Origin: Nitrososphaerota archaeon
Lineage (GTDB): Archaea; Thermoproteota; Nitrososphaeria; Nitrososphaerales; CADDZS01
Length of the DNA: 64,000 nt
Direction: 5' to 3'
NCBI GenBank assembly: GCA_013288145.1
Contig: JABDCJ010000007.1
Span: 1-64,000 of the forward strand
Shown here piece after piece: positions 9,966 through 18,743 of this stretch (positions are counted from its first letter, which is position 1; each line of letters starts with the position of its first letter). A program made the position numbers and the translations under genes. The notes beneath the pieces are model-generated. The model saw only the letters and a program-made list of their open reading frames with translations, did no database searches and had not been told where the DNA came from.

Positions 9966-10077
9966 TGGTCATCCATATTAAAGTACATAAATCATATCGC
10001 GCTTAGTGAAACTCAATTTTTTCTCCGAATTTGAAGGATCTCTGGGGATATTACGTATCGATTCTCGAAATCCCGGA

Positions 10078-10086
10078 CTTAAATAC
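10078..10086 (+). promoter_or_regulatory. TATA box for the gene at 10119
   Basis: CTTAAATAC lies about 35 nt upstream of the TTG at 10119, compatible with a leaderless or near-leaderless mRNA. Confidence 0.4.
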
Positions 10087-10118
10087 ATCGGTAAAATCGC
10101 ATGCGATATGAAATCTAG

Positions 10119-10829
10119 TTGAGACTTCACTTTACCGCAGCCCAAAAATCCTGCGTTGCCACGCTCTTTCTAGTCTTCTGTCTGATCATCCCGTCGGCTT
10201 TTGCAACTCCTGCTGTTTTCGCGGCGACTAGTGTGAAAGTTGTCGGTTCCTTCAACGTTCCCTCGGATTGCTGTTCTAATTATGTCTCGGCAAATGGTAA
10301 TGTATTTGGAATCGGCAGCAGCGAAGTCTACGTATTTTCAGGAACGAGTAACGCCGTAATTTCGATTATTCCTATGTCGGGTCCATATTATTTGATGTAT
10401 GATTCAGTGGATAAGACGGTCCTTGTTTTAGGAAATGCTCACACCTCTTGCACAAGTGCTTGCAGCTCCTTCGTTTCCATTGGCACCACAACCTACAACG
10501 TAATTACAAATACCACAGTGCCTTTTTCCTTCAATTTCTACCCCTATGAAAATGCACCAAAGACTCCCCCGATCACCTACGATTCTCATAATGACGAAAT
10601 TTACACCGGTTCAACATCATTTTGCCCGGACTTGCTCAACGGTACGATGGTCTGCCAAGTTTATGTCTTGAGTGCGAAATCACTCTCGATTGTAAAGACA
10701 ATCTCTTTTGCAGCAGCGGGTTACGCTTCCCAAGTCTGGTCGGTCGTTTACGATTCAAAAAATAACGAAATCTTTGCATCAGCTTCGGACGGTCCACAGG
10801 ATTTGGCGCTTGTTACGGTGAGATGGTAA
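10119..10829 (+). CDS. Secreted beta-propeller protein, N-terminal part (frameshifted)
   Basis: 236 aa from a TTG. The signal peptide (residues ~12-35, ending AVFAA) is followed by propeller-like beta repeats, for example YYLMYDSVDKTVLVLG and PPITYDSHNDEIYTG. A Cys-Cys doublet (PSDCCSNY) follows the signal peptide. The frame ends abruptly in the middle of a blade at 10829, and the next frame, overlapping by 7 nt, carries on with blade-like sequence. The two open frames are therefore probably one gene split by a one-base change or a -1 shift. It is otherwise similar in style to the propeller gene at 7617. Confidence 0.6.
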   Translation: MRLHFTAAQKSCVATLFLVFCLIIPSAFATPAVFAATSVKVVGSFNVPSDCCSNYVSANGNVFGIGSSEVYVFSGTSNAVISIIPMSGPYYLMYDSVDKTVLVLGNAHTSCTSACSSFVSIGTTTYNVITNTTVPFSFNFYPYENAPKTPPITYDSHNDEIYTGSTSFCPDLLNGTMVCQVYVLSAKSLSIVKTISFAAAGYASQVWSVVYDSKNNEIFASASDGPQDLALVTVRW

Positions 10830-11455
10830 CCATTTCTGGTTCAACAAACAAGATAATCTCGGAACCATGTAATTATACAACTCCAGGGTGCGGGGCGCCC
10901 TACTATTTACAGTTGGATGTTTCTAACAACCTTCTTTATTCGTTTGATGTTTTTACAAACGGGATTGATGTTTTCAATGCTAGCGCTAACGGCGCGTACG
11001 TGAAGACCATTCTCAGCAACGGTGGGTCGAGTATTGGAGGGTACGGGCTGATGCCAGCAGATTATGCACTTGACGGAAATCTGGTTAGTGGTATGTTTTA
11101 CGCTGGCGGATGCTATGCGGAATATGGAGTCTTAAACGGAGGAGGCTGTATCCTCTATGATTATGCGAGCACCTGTTGCCTGAATGGAACCTATTACAGC
11201 ATAACCGGCACGAAAATTGGTTCAAAAATCCCATCTTTTTCGGGAACTACAGATCTTGGTTGCATTAGCCCATTTTGGAGTGGAATGTCGAAACTCACAT
11301 ACGTTGAATGCAATTCAAAGTTGTTCGTTTTTACAACGTCAACAGGAAAGCTTCAGACGACTCTAAATGTTCAAGGGACGATAATGGTTTTCAATCGACT
11401 GTCAAACTTGCTGTGGATCCAATTAGGCGCAGCGGTCTACGAGATAGGAACTTAG
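10823..11455 (+). CDS. Beta-propeller protein, C-terminal part (frameshifted)
   Basis: 210 aa continuing the gene above in the -1 frame. It has no signal peptide of its own, which would be odd for an extracellular propeller and supports the split-gene reading. Blade-like stretches such as YYLQLDVSNNLLYSFDV and a Cys-Cys doublet (STCCLNGTYY) continue the pattern of the first part. The ATG at 10823 overlaps the upstream stop, so re-initiation is formally possible. No homopolymer explains the shift here. Confidence 0.55.
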   Translation: MVTISGSTNKIISEPCNYTTPGCGAPYYLQLDVSNNLLYSFDVFTNGIDVFNASANGAYVKTILSNGGSSIGGYGLMPADYALDGNLVSGMFYAGGCYAEYGVLNGGGCILYDYASTCCLNGTYYSITGTKIGSKIPSFSGTTDLGCISPFWSGMSKLTYVECNSKLFVFTTSTGKLQTTLNVQGTIMVFNRLSNLLWIQLGAAVYEIGT

Positions 11456-11469
11456 TGCCCTTCCAAATA

Positions 11470-13659
11470 ATGCAACACTCCCTGCTTCGAATCCTAGGGA
11501 TGGCTATTCTTGCGGTTATTGTTTTGTCTGCCTTCTTGCTCTTGCCTGTCGAACTTCAAGCATATGCAAACGGCAAGGCGCGGACTAACCCTTCTGAAGT
11601 TTATCCCTTGATTTCCTCCACTACAACGACCCAAACTGGACTTGATAATTACACAACAACGACGACTCTAACTCCCATTAGCTACAGAATTAGCATAGTG
11701 ACGGACAAAGCCTCATACTATAATGGAGAGACTGTCCTTGTTACTGGCGTAGTTTCCCCGGCACCGAATGCCTCCGGAAGCAATATCGCGGTAACCATAG
11801 TCGGGCCCAACGGCGCCATCGTCGACGCAGACCAGTTTTCTGTTTTGTACAATTCGGGAGTTTTCAGCGGTACCTTCACAACAGGCGGACCGCTATACTC
11901 CATGAACGGCACTTATACCGTGGCAGCTCACTACAACGACCAGATCGCCTCCACTCAATTCCAATACATCTTGATCCAACACAATCAGCCCAATTACAAC
12001 ACCCTTCCCCCTATTTTCCTACCATCACCACAGCAGGTCCTAATGAACGAAAATATTTCTGGTTTTAGCCTTCAAATTACAAACCCAATTAATAATTCAT
12101 ATCCGTTGACTTCCTTAGTAATCGTAGCACCCATAAATTGGACTTTCTCAGGAACTCCATTGTGCGGGAGCGCCTTGCCGATAGTCGCGGAAAGGTCAAG
12201 CTCATTTATCCAGTGCGCAATTCGTTACAATGGTGGACTTCTACCCGGTTCTAATTCTACATTGGCTCTTGGCTCCTTGACTGCGTCTAGTTCTTCATCT
12301 CACACTATCAATGGAAGATTCGCAACTATCGTTGTTGACGGAGGAGGAGGTTCTTCTTACTCCGGCGGTACTTTCTCGATCTACGCCTCACCCAAGCCCG
12401 GAACCAATTGCAGTTCAAATTCCTCTTCTCAATTTGCTACTGCCACCGGCGACACAGGGATAGCGAAAGCCTCCGGAATTTTTACGTTAACCTGCTGGAA
12501 TCCCGTCGTAAATTCCTACCCCTTCGTTAATTATGGAGGCGTCGCTTCACCAGGCGGATGGTGCTACGGCATGTCCAGTACTACTGTAATTTATTTCGAC
12601 CATTATACACTTGCCGAATCTGGTTATCCACTTTTCCCAAAACAGGTTTCCGAGGCGAACTCTACATCCCAACTTAACGAGCCATTCAATTACATGACCA
12701 CTCTAAACAATGTCACCCTGCCGATAGTTGTCCATCAGGTTTATGATCCGTCAAACTTCTTCTTTCCTTTTCTAAGACCCAACGAAAATAATCAATTCAA
12801 CATCCTGTTATCTAACCTCCAGAATGGTCAACCTGTTGTCCTCTCTCTTTCTTCTAATTCGAACAACGAGGGTCATGCAGTCGTAGCATGGGGAGTAGCG
12901 CAGTTGCCAAACGGAACAGACATTATTGCAATATCAGATCCGAATCTCCCAGAACAATCAATGCTGGCATACTTCTTTCAGACAAATAGTACCTTTTCCT
13001 ATCATGACGGCTATTCTTGGAATTATTTCTCTACAATTAATCCCGTCCCAGCTCAGGCTCAGTGGTCTTACATATTGCCGGGCGCATCTAACGTACCCGT
13101 TTTGAATTGGATTGTCTGGCTTGTCCAACATGTAGAATATTGGTGGAGAAATTGGCTTCAGGTAAGCGTACCAAATTATTACATCGTCATATCTGACTCT
13201 AATGTAACAATACGAAGTGGCAATCTGGTGGACAAGTTCGATCAGTCAGGGAACTCCGAGTCCTTCGTCTCACAGATCCCCGGCACTTCAGGAGTCGAAG
13301 AATCAAACGTTCAATTCTTTGCCATTCCTGTTGGAACTGATTTTTCCATTCAGGATCCATCTCCTATCGCAAGTAATTCATCCATTTTGATTACCAGAAT
13401 AGACAACTATTCTGGAAACCCAACCGGTTACGCATACGCCCTTGAAACTTCCCCGTTTGATTCTTCGAAATCTCTCAATTACGGCGTTCACTTATCCGAT
13501 TCTAATTCCAAATTCTCGATTTCGGATACCATTCCAATGGTATTGAACCTGACCTTGCTCACTGCAAATTCCACAGGACACTCGTCTTTTAGCGCGACGA
13601 AGATTTCGATTCCCCCTGGTCAGCCGTCTAATTTTTGCTGTGGATTGGAAATCGCTTAA
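11470..13659 (+). CDS. Secreted papain-like cysteine protease (frameshifted before its membrane anchor)
   Basis: 729 aa from the ATG at 11470, chosen because it begins a signal peptide (LLRILGMAILAVIVLSAFLL). After a Thr-rich linker there is an Ig/MG2-like domain (DKASYYNGETVLVTGVV). The protease-like part has GGWCYGMSS with Cys365, NEGHAVVAWGV with His469 and ISDPN with Asp490/Asn492, the Cys-His-Asn order of papain/C39-like peptidases. The frame ends just after a T5 run at 13632-13636; dropping one T would continue into the next frame, which ends in a membrane helix. The intact protein is thus inferred to be a surface-anchored protease. Confidence 0.7.
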   Translation: MQHSLLRILGMAILAVIVLSAFLLLPVELQAYANGKARTNPSEVYPLISSTTTTQTGLDNYTTTTTLTPISYRISIVTDKASYYNGETVLVTGVVSPAPNASGSNIAVTIVGPNGAIVDADQFSVLYNSGVFSGTFTTGGPLYSMNGTYTVAAHYNDQIASTQFQYILIQHNQPNYNTLPPIFLPSPQQVLMNENISGFSLQITNPINNSYPLTSLVIVAPINWTFSGTPLCGSALPIVAERSSSFIQCAIRYNGGLLPGSNSTLALGSLTASSSSSHTINGRFATIVVDGGGGSSYSGGTFSIYASPKPGTNCSSNSSSQFATATGDTGIAKASGIFTLTCWNPVVNSYPFVNYGGVASPGGWCYGMSSTTVIYFDHYTLAESGYPLFPKQVSEANSTSQLNEPFNYMTTLNNVTLPIVVHQVYDPSNFFFPFLRPNENNQFNILLSNLQNGQPVVLSLSSNSNNEGHAVVAWGVAQLPNGTDIIAISDPNLPEQSMLAYFFQTNSTFSYHDGYSWNYFSTINPVPAQAQWSYILPGASNVPVLNWIVWLVQHVEYWWRNWLQVSVPNYYIVISDSNVTIRSGNLVDKFDQSGNSESFVSQIPGTSGVEESNVQFFAIPVGTDFSIQDPSPIASNSSILITRIDNYSGNPTGYAYALETSPFDSSKSLNYGVHLSDSNSKFSISDTIPMVLNLTLLTANSTGHSSFSATKISIPPGQPSNFCCGLEIA

Positions 13660-13984
13660 CAGCAGTTTCTCAACTCCCTTGTCACTTCAACATGGAGTCC
13701 AGAACTATAGTTTCTCTAACAACCAAAGCTCAACCAATTTGCTTTCCACAATCTCCCCAGATTCAAAGACAGTGACGATCACAACGCTTGCTACCACTTC
13801 CAATGCGGCTTCCAATAGTATAAACCTGACCCATGGAGGGACCGGATTTCTTGGAAGTCTGTCTCGTCTTCCTCGTACTATTATTTTCATCGCGGTATTG
13901 TTAGTTGTTTCGATTATTGGTATCGTTGGAATTATTCGACACGGTTCAATGGAGAGAAGTAAGAAGTCTCCGGATCCTGCTTGA
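13640..13984 (+). CDS. C-terminal stalk and membrane anchor of the papain-like protease (frameshifted)
   Basis: 114 aa. The stretch is Ser/Thr/Asn-rich with several sequons, then a hydrophobic helix (TIIFIAVLLVVSIIGIVGII) and a basic tail, a typical stop-transfer anchor. Removing one T from the 13632-13636 run makes the upstream frame read NFAVDWKSLN straight into this segment, a natural edge of an Ig-like domain. It is therefore almost surely the end of the gene at 11470, not a gene of its own. Whether the shift is a mutation, a slippery switch or a sequencing error cannot be told here. Confidence 0.6.
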   Translation: MDWKSLNSSFSTPLSLQHGVQNYSFSNNQSSTNLLSTISPDSKTVTITTLATTSNAASNSINLTHGGTGFLGSLSRLPRTIIFIAVLLVVSIIGIVGIIRHGSMERSKKSPDPA

Positions 13985-14122
13985 TTAGGCGTGAACCTGC
14001 TCCAAATATTGAAAGCAATTTGTTTCCATTAATGGTAAGAAACTATATGTAGAACTTCGAGAGCTATTTCCACTTCTGACCGGCCTTCATTCCAAATAGA
14101 TACTTTGAGACGGTTCGACATC

Positions 14123-15376
14123 CTACGTGTTTGCAAGTCGGTCTACATTTTGTTCCAAGATCCTCTTGCTTCTAGCATCTAGTGCAAGTAAATCTGCTAT
14201 ACTTGGAAGATAAGATCTCCCCAACGCGTTAGTAAAGTCGCTGATCATTTTTTTGCTTTCATATGGAATCAAAACTTCCCGCCAACCTGAACTTGAAGGG
14301 ATGAATTGCTCCTCCAGTCCGATAGATATTCTTCCTACATTTCCAGTGACGAATAGAATACCCAAAGAATTTCTTTCTTGGTAAAGTATCGAAATCGCCG
14401 AGCATGTTTCGGACTTCACAAGGTTCGTAATCTCATTTGTTATGTTCGAGAAACCCGAAAAAAGCGTCTTCAGCCCCCTTTCACATTCGACCACATTCGT
14501 TGATGTTGCAAGAATCTTTTCGGTTTGCCTCATCAAGAGTGCAGTGATGTTCGTAGCGTAGGTCCACACCAAAAGCGAGATTAGTCTGTCTGGAACCAAT
14601 TGGACAATGTCTGCTTCAGTCTGACTAAGAATAACGGTAGGTTGCGAGTATACATACTCATGAATCGTGATCCAATTTGCTCTTGAGCTTTTGCGAAACT
14701 GCTCAAGCTCTCGTTCCACCACCATATCACAAAGATTCTCATCTTCGACCAAGGCGACAACTGTTTGCTTGACGATTGAAGGAACGAGTTCCGCTGCTGC
14801 TTCCCTGCTCAGCTTGAACAGGTGTGTTTCCGCCTTTTCAATCAGTTTCGATAGATCTGGATTAGGAGCTATCTTCTTGAGTGCAAGTTTGGTAGCTGCA
14901 ACCCAGAGCATTCCAAAGACTCTGTGTTGAATCATCGTCATTTGGTCAACATCCCCTTGATCAAATTGCTCGCGCAGGGTTTCGGGTTGTATATTCGAGA
15001 ACATTGCGAGAGTGAACACCTCTCCTATTTGGTTAGATTGGTTGCCAGAGGTTCGAGCATTAAGATTGCGTTGGAAAAATTCACCAACGTCATGAGCTAG
15101 AAAGTTCGCTTCAGTTGGATTTACGATTCTAAAGAATGGATCGCTAATTTTCTTAGGATCGACTCTTGCTTTGATGACGCCTTGTTCTATCAGACGTCCG
15201 AGGTGAACTTTCAATGAGTTCGGGGCAACTTTATCGTCACCTCTCGCCTTCGCCGCTCGCGATCGTAGAAAACTGAGGCGAACTTCTACGTCCTTTTTTC
15301 CTTGAAAAAGTTGAAACACTGCGAGCCGAGCTAGGAGGTTCGTGTCCTGCGGTCTACGTCTACGTTTCATTACCAT
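14123..15376 (-). CDS. Winged-helix protein of unknown role
   Basis: 417 aa (415 if the second ATG at 15370 is used). The N-terminal ~80 residues look like a winged helix: basic start MKRRRRP, then SLKVHLGRLIEQGVI and a wing ending FFRIVNP. The rest is mostly alpha-helical with no motif I recognise and no membrane segment. It is divergent from the AbrB-type gene at 15443 across a 66-nt gap, so it is probably a regulator or DNA-handling protein of the element's replication block; that is inferred from position. Confidence 0.6.
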   Translation of the reverse strand: MVMKRRRRPQDTNLLARLAVFQLFQGKKDVEVRLSFLRSRAAKARGDDKVAPNSLKVHLGRLIEQGVIKARVDPKKISDPFFRIVNPTEANFLAHDVGEFFQRNLNARTSGNQSNQIGEVFTLAMFSNIQPETLREQFDQGDVDQMTMIQHRVFGMLWVAATKLALKKIAPNPDLSKLIEKAETHLFKLSREAAAELVPSIVKQTVVALVEDENLCDMVVERELEQFRKSSRANWITIHEYVYSQPTVILSQTEADIVQLVPDRLISLLVWTYATNITALLMRQTEKILATSTNVVECERGLKTLFSGFSNITNEITNLVKSETCSAISILYQERNSLGILFVTGNVGRISIGLEEQFIPSSSGWREVLIPYESKKMISDFTNALGRSYLPSIADLLALDARSKRILEQNVDRLANT

Positions 15377-15442
15377 ATTTTCATTTTGAAAATACCCTAT
15401 TCGTATTAAATTCTAGCTTTTCACGAAATAGTCGTTATCCAA

Positions 15443-15607
15443 ATGCCCATGAAGCGTAAGGTTTGTGGGGTCGGTTCGTCAAAAGCGATCGTACTCCCAA
15501 AGTCTTGGTTAGATTACGTAGAAGGAAAAACAGGTCGAACACTGGAGTATGTCTTGATGGATGTCTCCGATTGCGGCCTAACAATCGCTCCATGTGAGGA
15601 TAGCTGA
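15443..15607 (+). CDS. AbrB/SpoVT-type swapped-hairpin DNA-binding protein
   Basis: 54 aa. MKRKVCGVGSSKAIVLPKSW followed by LDYVEGKTGRTLEYVLMDVS and LTIAP is the standard AbrB beta-hairpin layout (G-x-S/K-A-V-x-L-P-K-S-W, then a hydrophobic strand ending in I-x-P). Such proteins bind DNA as dimers and often regulate transition or element genes or act as antitoxins; no toxin is adjacent. It heads the rightward gene row that holds the helicase. ATG 15443 or the second ATG two codons later are equally good starts. Confidence 0.7.
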   Translation: MPMKRKVCGVGSSKAIVLPKSWLDYVEGKTGRTLEYVLMDVSDCGLTIAPCEDS

Positions 15608-15615
15608 AAAAAGTA

Positions 15616-15811
15616 GTGAACTGGCATAAGAAAAAAAATCTCGATTTCAAAACTCAAGCGCCAGGTTCTTCGTTATCCTGACACTTTCATAGTAAAGAGA
15701 ATCGTTCTCGGCGAAACAGATGAGCTTTTTCTAGACGAATTTCTTGCAAAAGCAGACGTTTGGTGCCGCATACTTAGCGAAGACCTTCAGATTAGGAAGG
15801 GAGGACTTTGA
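15616..15811 (+). pseudogene. Small basic/acidic ORF broken at an A8 run
   Basis: From 15638 to 15811 the frame reads as a plausible protein (KLKRQVLRYPDTFIVKRIVL, then a LFLDEFLAKADVW segment) but has no start codon. A GTG at 15616, 8 nt after the AbrB stop, would join it if the A8 run at 15631-15638 had one A fewer. About 65 residues then result, with no recognised domain. Position between the AbrB-type gene and the Zn protein suggests an operon member. A real, unrelated non-coding stretch remains possible. Confidence 0.4.
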
Positions 15812-15922
15812 TAGGACCCGGGGACCAAATGCTCTGTGGCGAGAAAAATGGTGGAGTCGCGCGACACGCGACTCCATTCGGTCACCGCTCTCCAAGTTTA
15901 GAACACACCGGAGGAGGCTGTG

Positions 15923-16357
15923 TTGAGTATACCAGAATCTGATATATCAACTTTTGTCGACAAAGGTCTTTGCCCTAAGTGTTCTTGTCAATTTCATGGA
16001 GTAACTCATACCTGCCAAGATTACCACTTTGAGATTGATTCTCCTCTCGCAATTGTCTGGATAGATTTCAAACATCCGGAAGAATCTTTCGATCCAATTC
16101 GCCGCTACCGACTCAACTGCATGAATCATTACTCGATGTTTCAACGCGCTAACTATTACCACGTTAGAGAAAACGGCAGAAGAACAGAGAAAGAGAAAGC
16201 CAAATTCGCAAAGGATTTTGACTCATTTTACGAAGCGAATAGAGAAAAAATCGAATCCCTTGCCCGCGAGTTAGCAATTGACACAGTTCGCGAGCTTGCA
16301 GATCTTCAAATCGAAATTGGCGATAAGATCCGCTTTCTTCAGGAAGCCAATTTGTGA
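15923..16357 (+). CDS. Small Cys-containing (Zn-type) helical protein
   Basis: 144 aa from a TTG at 15923, 5 nt after a full AGGAGG (15912-15917); a GTG at 15920 is the alternative. The N-terminal part has CPKCSCQFHGVTHTC, a likely zinc site. The C-terminal half is charged and helical (EKEKAKFAKDFDSFYEANRE) and may be a coiled coil. It ends 15 nt before the helicase start, so the two are probably co-translated. A DNA- or helicase-binding accessory role is inferred; no family was recognised. Confidence 0.6.
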   Translation: MSIPESDISTFVDKGLCPKCSCQFHGVTHTCQDYHFEIDSPLAIVWIDFKHPEESFDPIRRYRLNCMNHYSMFQRANYYHVRENGRRTEKEKAKFAKDFDSFYEANREKIESLARELAIDTVRELADLQIEIGDKIRFLQEANL

Positions 16358-16372
16358 AAGGAGGTCTGCAGT

Positions 16373-18439
16373 TTGAAAGCTCGAAAGGGGGACAGTGATT
16401 TAAGTCCCGTAGTCGAAGGGGCTGCAATTTACAATAACAACTTCAAAAAGAGTCTGAACACCGAACTCGTCAAAGTCGGTGGGAAAGAAAAGGCGGACGG
16501 TAAACATGCCAAAGCTGACAAGAAAAAAAAGGAAAAATCCAATCGTGACAAACAGACCGCACGAGTTAACAAGACACTCACAAAATACTCTTACTTCAAG
16601 GATGAAAACGGGGTTATTTACGCTTGGGTTCCGAGGACTAACGGAGAGTCCGGCAAGTCTTATCGACTTGGTTCAAAGGAGTTCAAACAATTCGTCGCTT
16701 ACGCGTATTTTTCCCAATATGACAAAATTCCTAGCAGGGAAATGATTGAACAGGTAATTGGAATCAAAGAAGCTCAACTGTCTATCGAAGGCAAGATCCC
16801 AACATACATCCTTGCTAATAGATTCGCTTTCATCGGTAATGGCGCACCCGCAATTCTAATTGACAAGTCAGACGACACAGGCGGTTACTGGCGAATCACC
16901 AAAACTGGCGTAACGAGTGAAACGGAAAAACATCCGATCTTTAGGAAACGCGGAAATCAAAACTTACTTACAGAAGTAAACCTCGCCGGTACAGTAGACG
17001 AAATCAAAGAATTTCTGAAATTCTACAGAGTGCGAGAGGATGATAAAGTGCTGTTGATGGGCGCACTAGGAACGGCGATTCTTGCGGAAACGCCAAGAGT
17101 AATCTTATTCCTCTGGGGTGTTCAGGGCGCTGTGAAATCCTCCCTCACCAAAGCTCTCGCTTGGATACTCGATCCAATCTCGCCTGTTACAATCAGACTT
17201 GTGAGGGACCACGCCGAGTTGATACAGGCGATGAATGGGAGGGCCGTAGTTCCCTTTGATAACGTAAGCCAAATCACAGAAGGGCAATCGGACATCCTTT
17301 GCCGAGGAGTGACGGGTGAGGGAGACACCAAGCGGGAGCTCTACACCGATGACGGCGACGTCGTGCGCAAGTACAAGAGATTCATAATCATTAACGGCAT
17401 CAACAACGTCTTGAACAAGTTCGACGCAATAGACAGGAGCCTTCCGATCAAACTAGAAGAGGTGCCCCCCAACGAGCGCAAGCCCGAGAAGAAAGTCCAG
17501 CAATTTTTGGAAGAAAAGATACCCAAGGTCCGAGGGGCGATATACCACACGTGGAGTATCGGCCTCAATCTTGTAGAGAAAGTAGAAGCAGAGCACGAGC
17601 AGGATTTGCCGAGGATGGCGGATTTCGCAATTTACGGTGAGGCATTCTGCCGCGCCTGCGGCTACCAGAATAATCAATTCTTTAACCGCTATCTAGAAGC
17701 CATCTCAGAAGCGAACAAAGCAGGGCTTGAATCTAACCTACTTGCCGAGCTGCTTTCGGAGATGGTAGGGTCATGGTCAGAGGAAAAGAAGGAGCAAGAA
17801 TTTACTCCGACCGAATTATGGGTTGCACTTTTAGGGCAAGCGGAATCTCGAGGCAAAGATTTCCTAAGATTACTCCCGAAAGACCCGCCGCGATTATCGA
17901 AGGAACTCACCAAATTGATTGTGTCCATTAAGGATAGTGGCATAGTACTGGACAGACCACCTCGCGGAAAGAAAAGGGTCTGGAAAGTCCGAAAATTACC
18001 GGCGATACCGACGACTGACGAAGACAACCACGATCAAACGGCAGTAGAAGACAGAGTCGCCGACGGTGACACCGTCAGTAAGATGTCCTCTTTTGACCCC
18101 ACCGTCGACACACCTCAATCGGCAACCGACGGTTCGACGGCATCGTCGGTAAAATCGGAAGGTGCGCCACCCTCGTCGCAATCGTCATCTGACAAACACC
18201 AACCAAAAAGCAAAGGTATCGCGACGCCAAGACAAGCGGAAAAGGCTGTCAACACAGCAAGGAGGTCGATAAATTCTGAACCATCGAAGATCAGGAGAAT
18301 AGTGGATCTCGATTGTGGCTGCCGACAAATCATTGAATTTTCGGCGGAATCGGGGATGCCTTGTGCCAAGTGCGATAAGCACGAAGGACTGAGAAATGTT
18401 CTGAGATCGCACCCGGAACCGTTTCAATCGAGCGTATAG
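16373..18439 (+). CDS. Mobile-element replicative helicase/ATPase (SF3/D5-like)
   Basis: 688 aa from a TTG preceded by AGGAGG 6 nt upstream. After a Lys-rich N terminus (~60 residues) comes a region typical of phage/plasmid primase-helicases, then Walker A GVQGAVKSS (249-257), Walker B VVPFDN (292-297), a sensor strand IIINGIN (338-344) and an arginine finger in DRSLPIKLEEV (R355). The C terminus (~650-675) has a Cys cluster (LDCGCRQ, CAKCDKHEG) that likely binds zinc. This is the element's replicative helicase; no primase catalytic domain is visible in it, which would have to come from elsewhere. Confidence 0.8.
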   Translation: MKARKGDSDLSPVVEGAAIYNNNFKKSLNTELVKVGGKEKADGKHAKADKKKKEKSNRDKQTARVNKTLTKYSYFKDENGVIYAWVPRTNGESGKSYRLGSKEFKQFVAYAYFSQYDKIPSREMIEQVIGIKEAQLSIEGKIPTYILANRFAFIGNGAPAILIDKSDDTGGYWRITKTGVTSETEKHPIFRKRGNQNLLTEVNLAGTVDEIKEFLKFYRVREDDKVLLMGALGTAILAETPRVILFLWGVQGAVKSSLTKALAWILDPISPVTIRLVRDHAELIQAMNGRAVVPFDNVSQITEGQSDILCRGVTGEGDTKRELYTDDGDVVRKYKRFIIINGINNVLNKFDAIDRSLPIKLEEVPPNERKPEKKVQQFLEEKIPKVRGAIYHTWSIGLNLVEKVEAEHEQDLPRMADFAIYGEAFCRACGYQNNQFFNRYLEAISEANKAGLESNLLAELLSEMVGSWSEEKKEQEFTPTELWVALLGQAESRGKDFLRLLPKDPPRLSKELTKLIVSIKDSGIVLDRPPRGKKRVWKVRKLPAIPTTDEDNHDQTAVEDRVADGDTVSKMSSFDPTVDTPQSATDGSTASSVKSEGAPPSSQSSSDKHQPKSKGIATPRQAEKAVNTARRSINSEPSKIRRIVDLDCGCRQIIEFSAESGMPCAKCDKHEGLRNVLRSHPEPFQSSV

Positions 18440-18443
18440 GAGG

Positions 18444-18671
18444 ATGAGCAGACAAAAAATGACTGAAAAAATAACGAGCGTTGCACTCGTTGAACTCCGT
18501 GCTCCACTCGGTGTTCATCCTGTGCAGGCAGTGAACAGGTCCGGTAATAACTGGTCGGAGTTGAAACTTGCTGATTTAAGGACGAGACAGGAGATCAAGA
18601 AAAAGTGTTCAAAGTATTCGTGGATAACCAAGCCGACGTATCGGGGCGGCATCTGGAATTTTATTTTCTAA
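18444..18671 (+). CDS. Small hypothetical protein between helicase and methyltransferase
   Basis: 75 aa. The ATG at 18444 directly follows AGGAGG with no spacer, so a start at the ATG 18459 is also possible. The sequence is basic in the middle (RTRQEIKKKCSKYSW) with no known motif. Its stop is in the same frame as the following methyltransferase, and the stretch after the stop stays open into it without any start codon. Confidence 0.4.
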   Translation: MSRQKMTEKITSVALVELRAPLGVHPVQAVNRSGNNWSELKLADLRTRQEIKKKCSKYSWITKPTYRGGIWNFIF

Positions 18672-18743
18672 AAGGGGCGAAAGAAATCGACCTTACTTCA
18701 ACGAATCGACCGAAATTCCCGTAAACCCAATCCCCTTCAAGAG

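Noticed and set aside
9785..10006. Plus-strand 73-codon frame over the propeller gene's promoter
   Set aside because: Overlaps the signal peptide and TATA box of a well supported gene and looks like no known protein.
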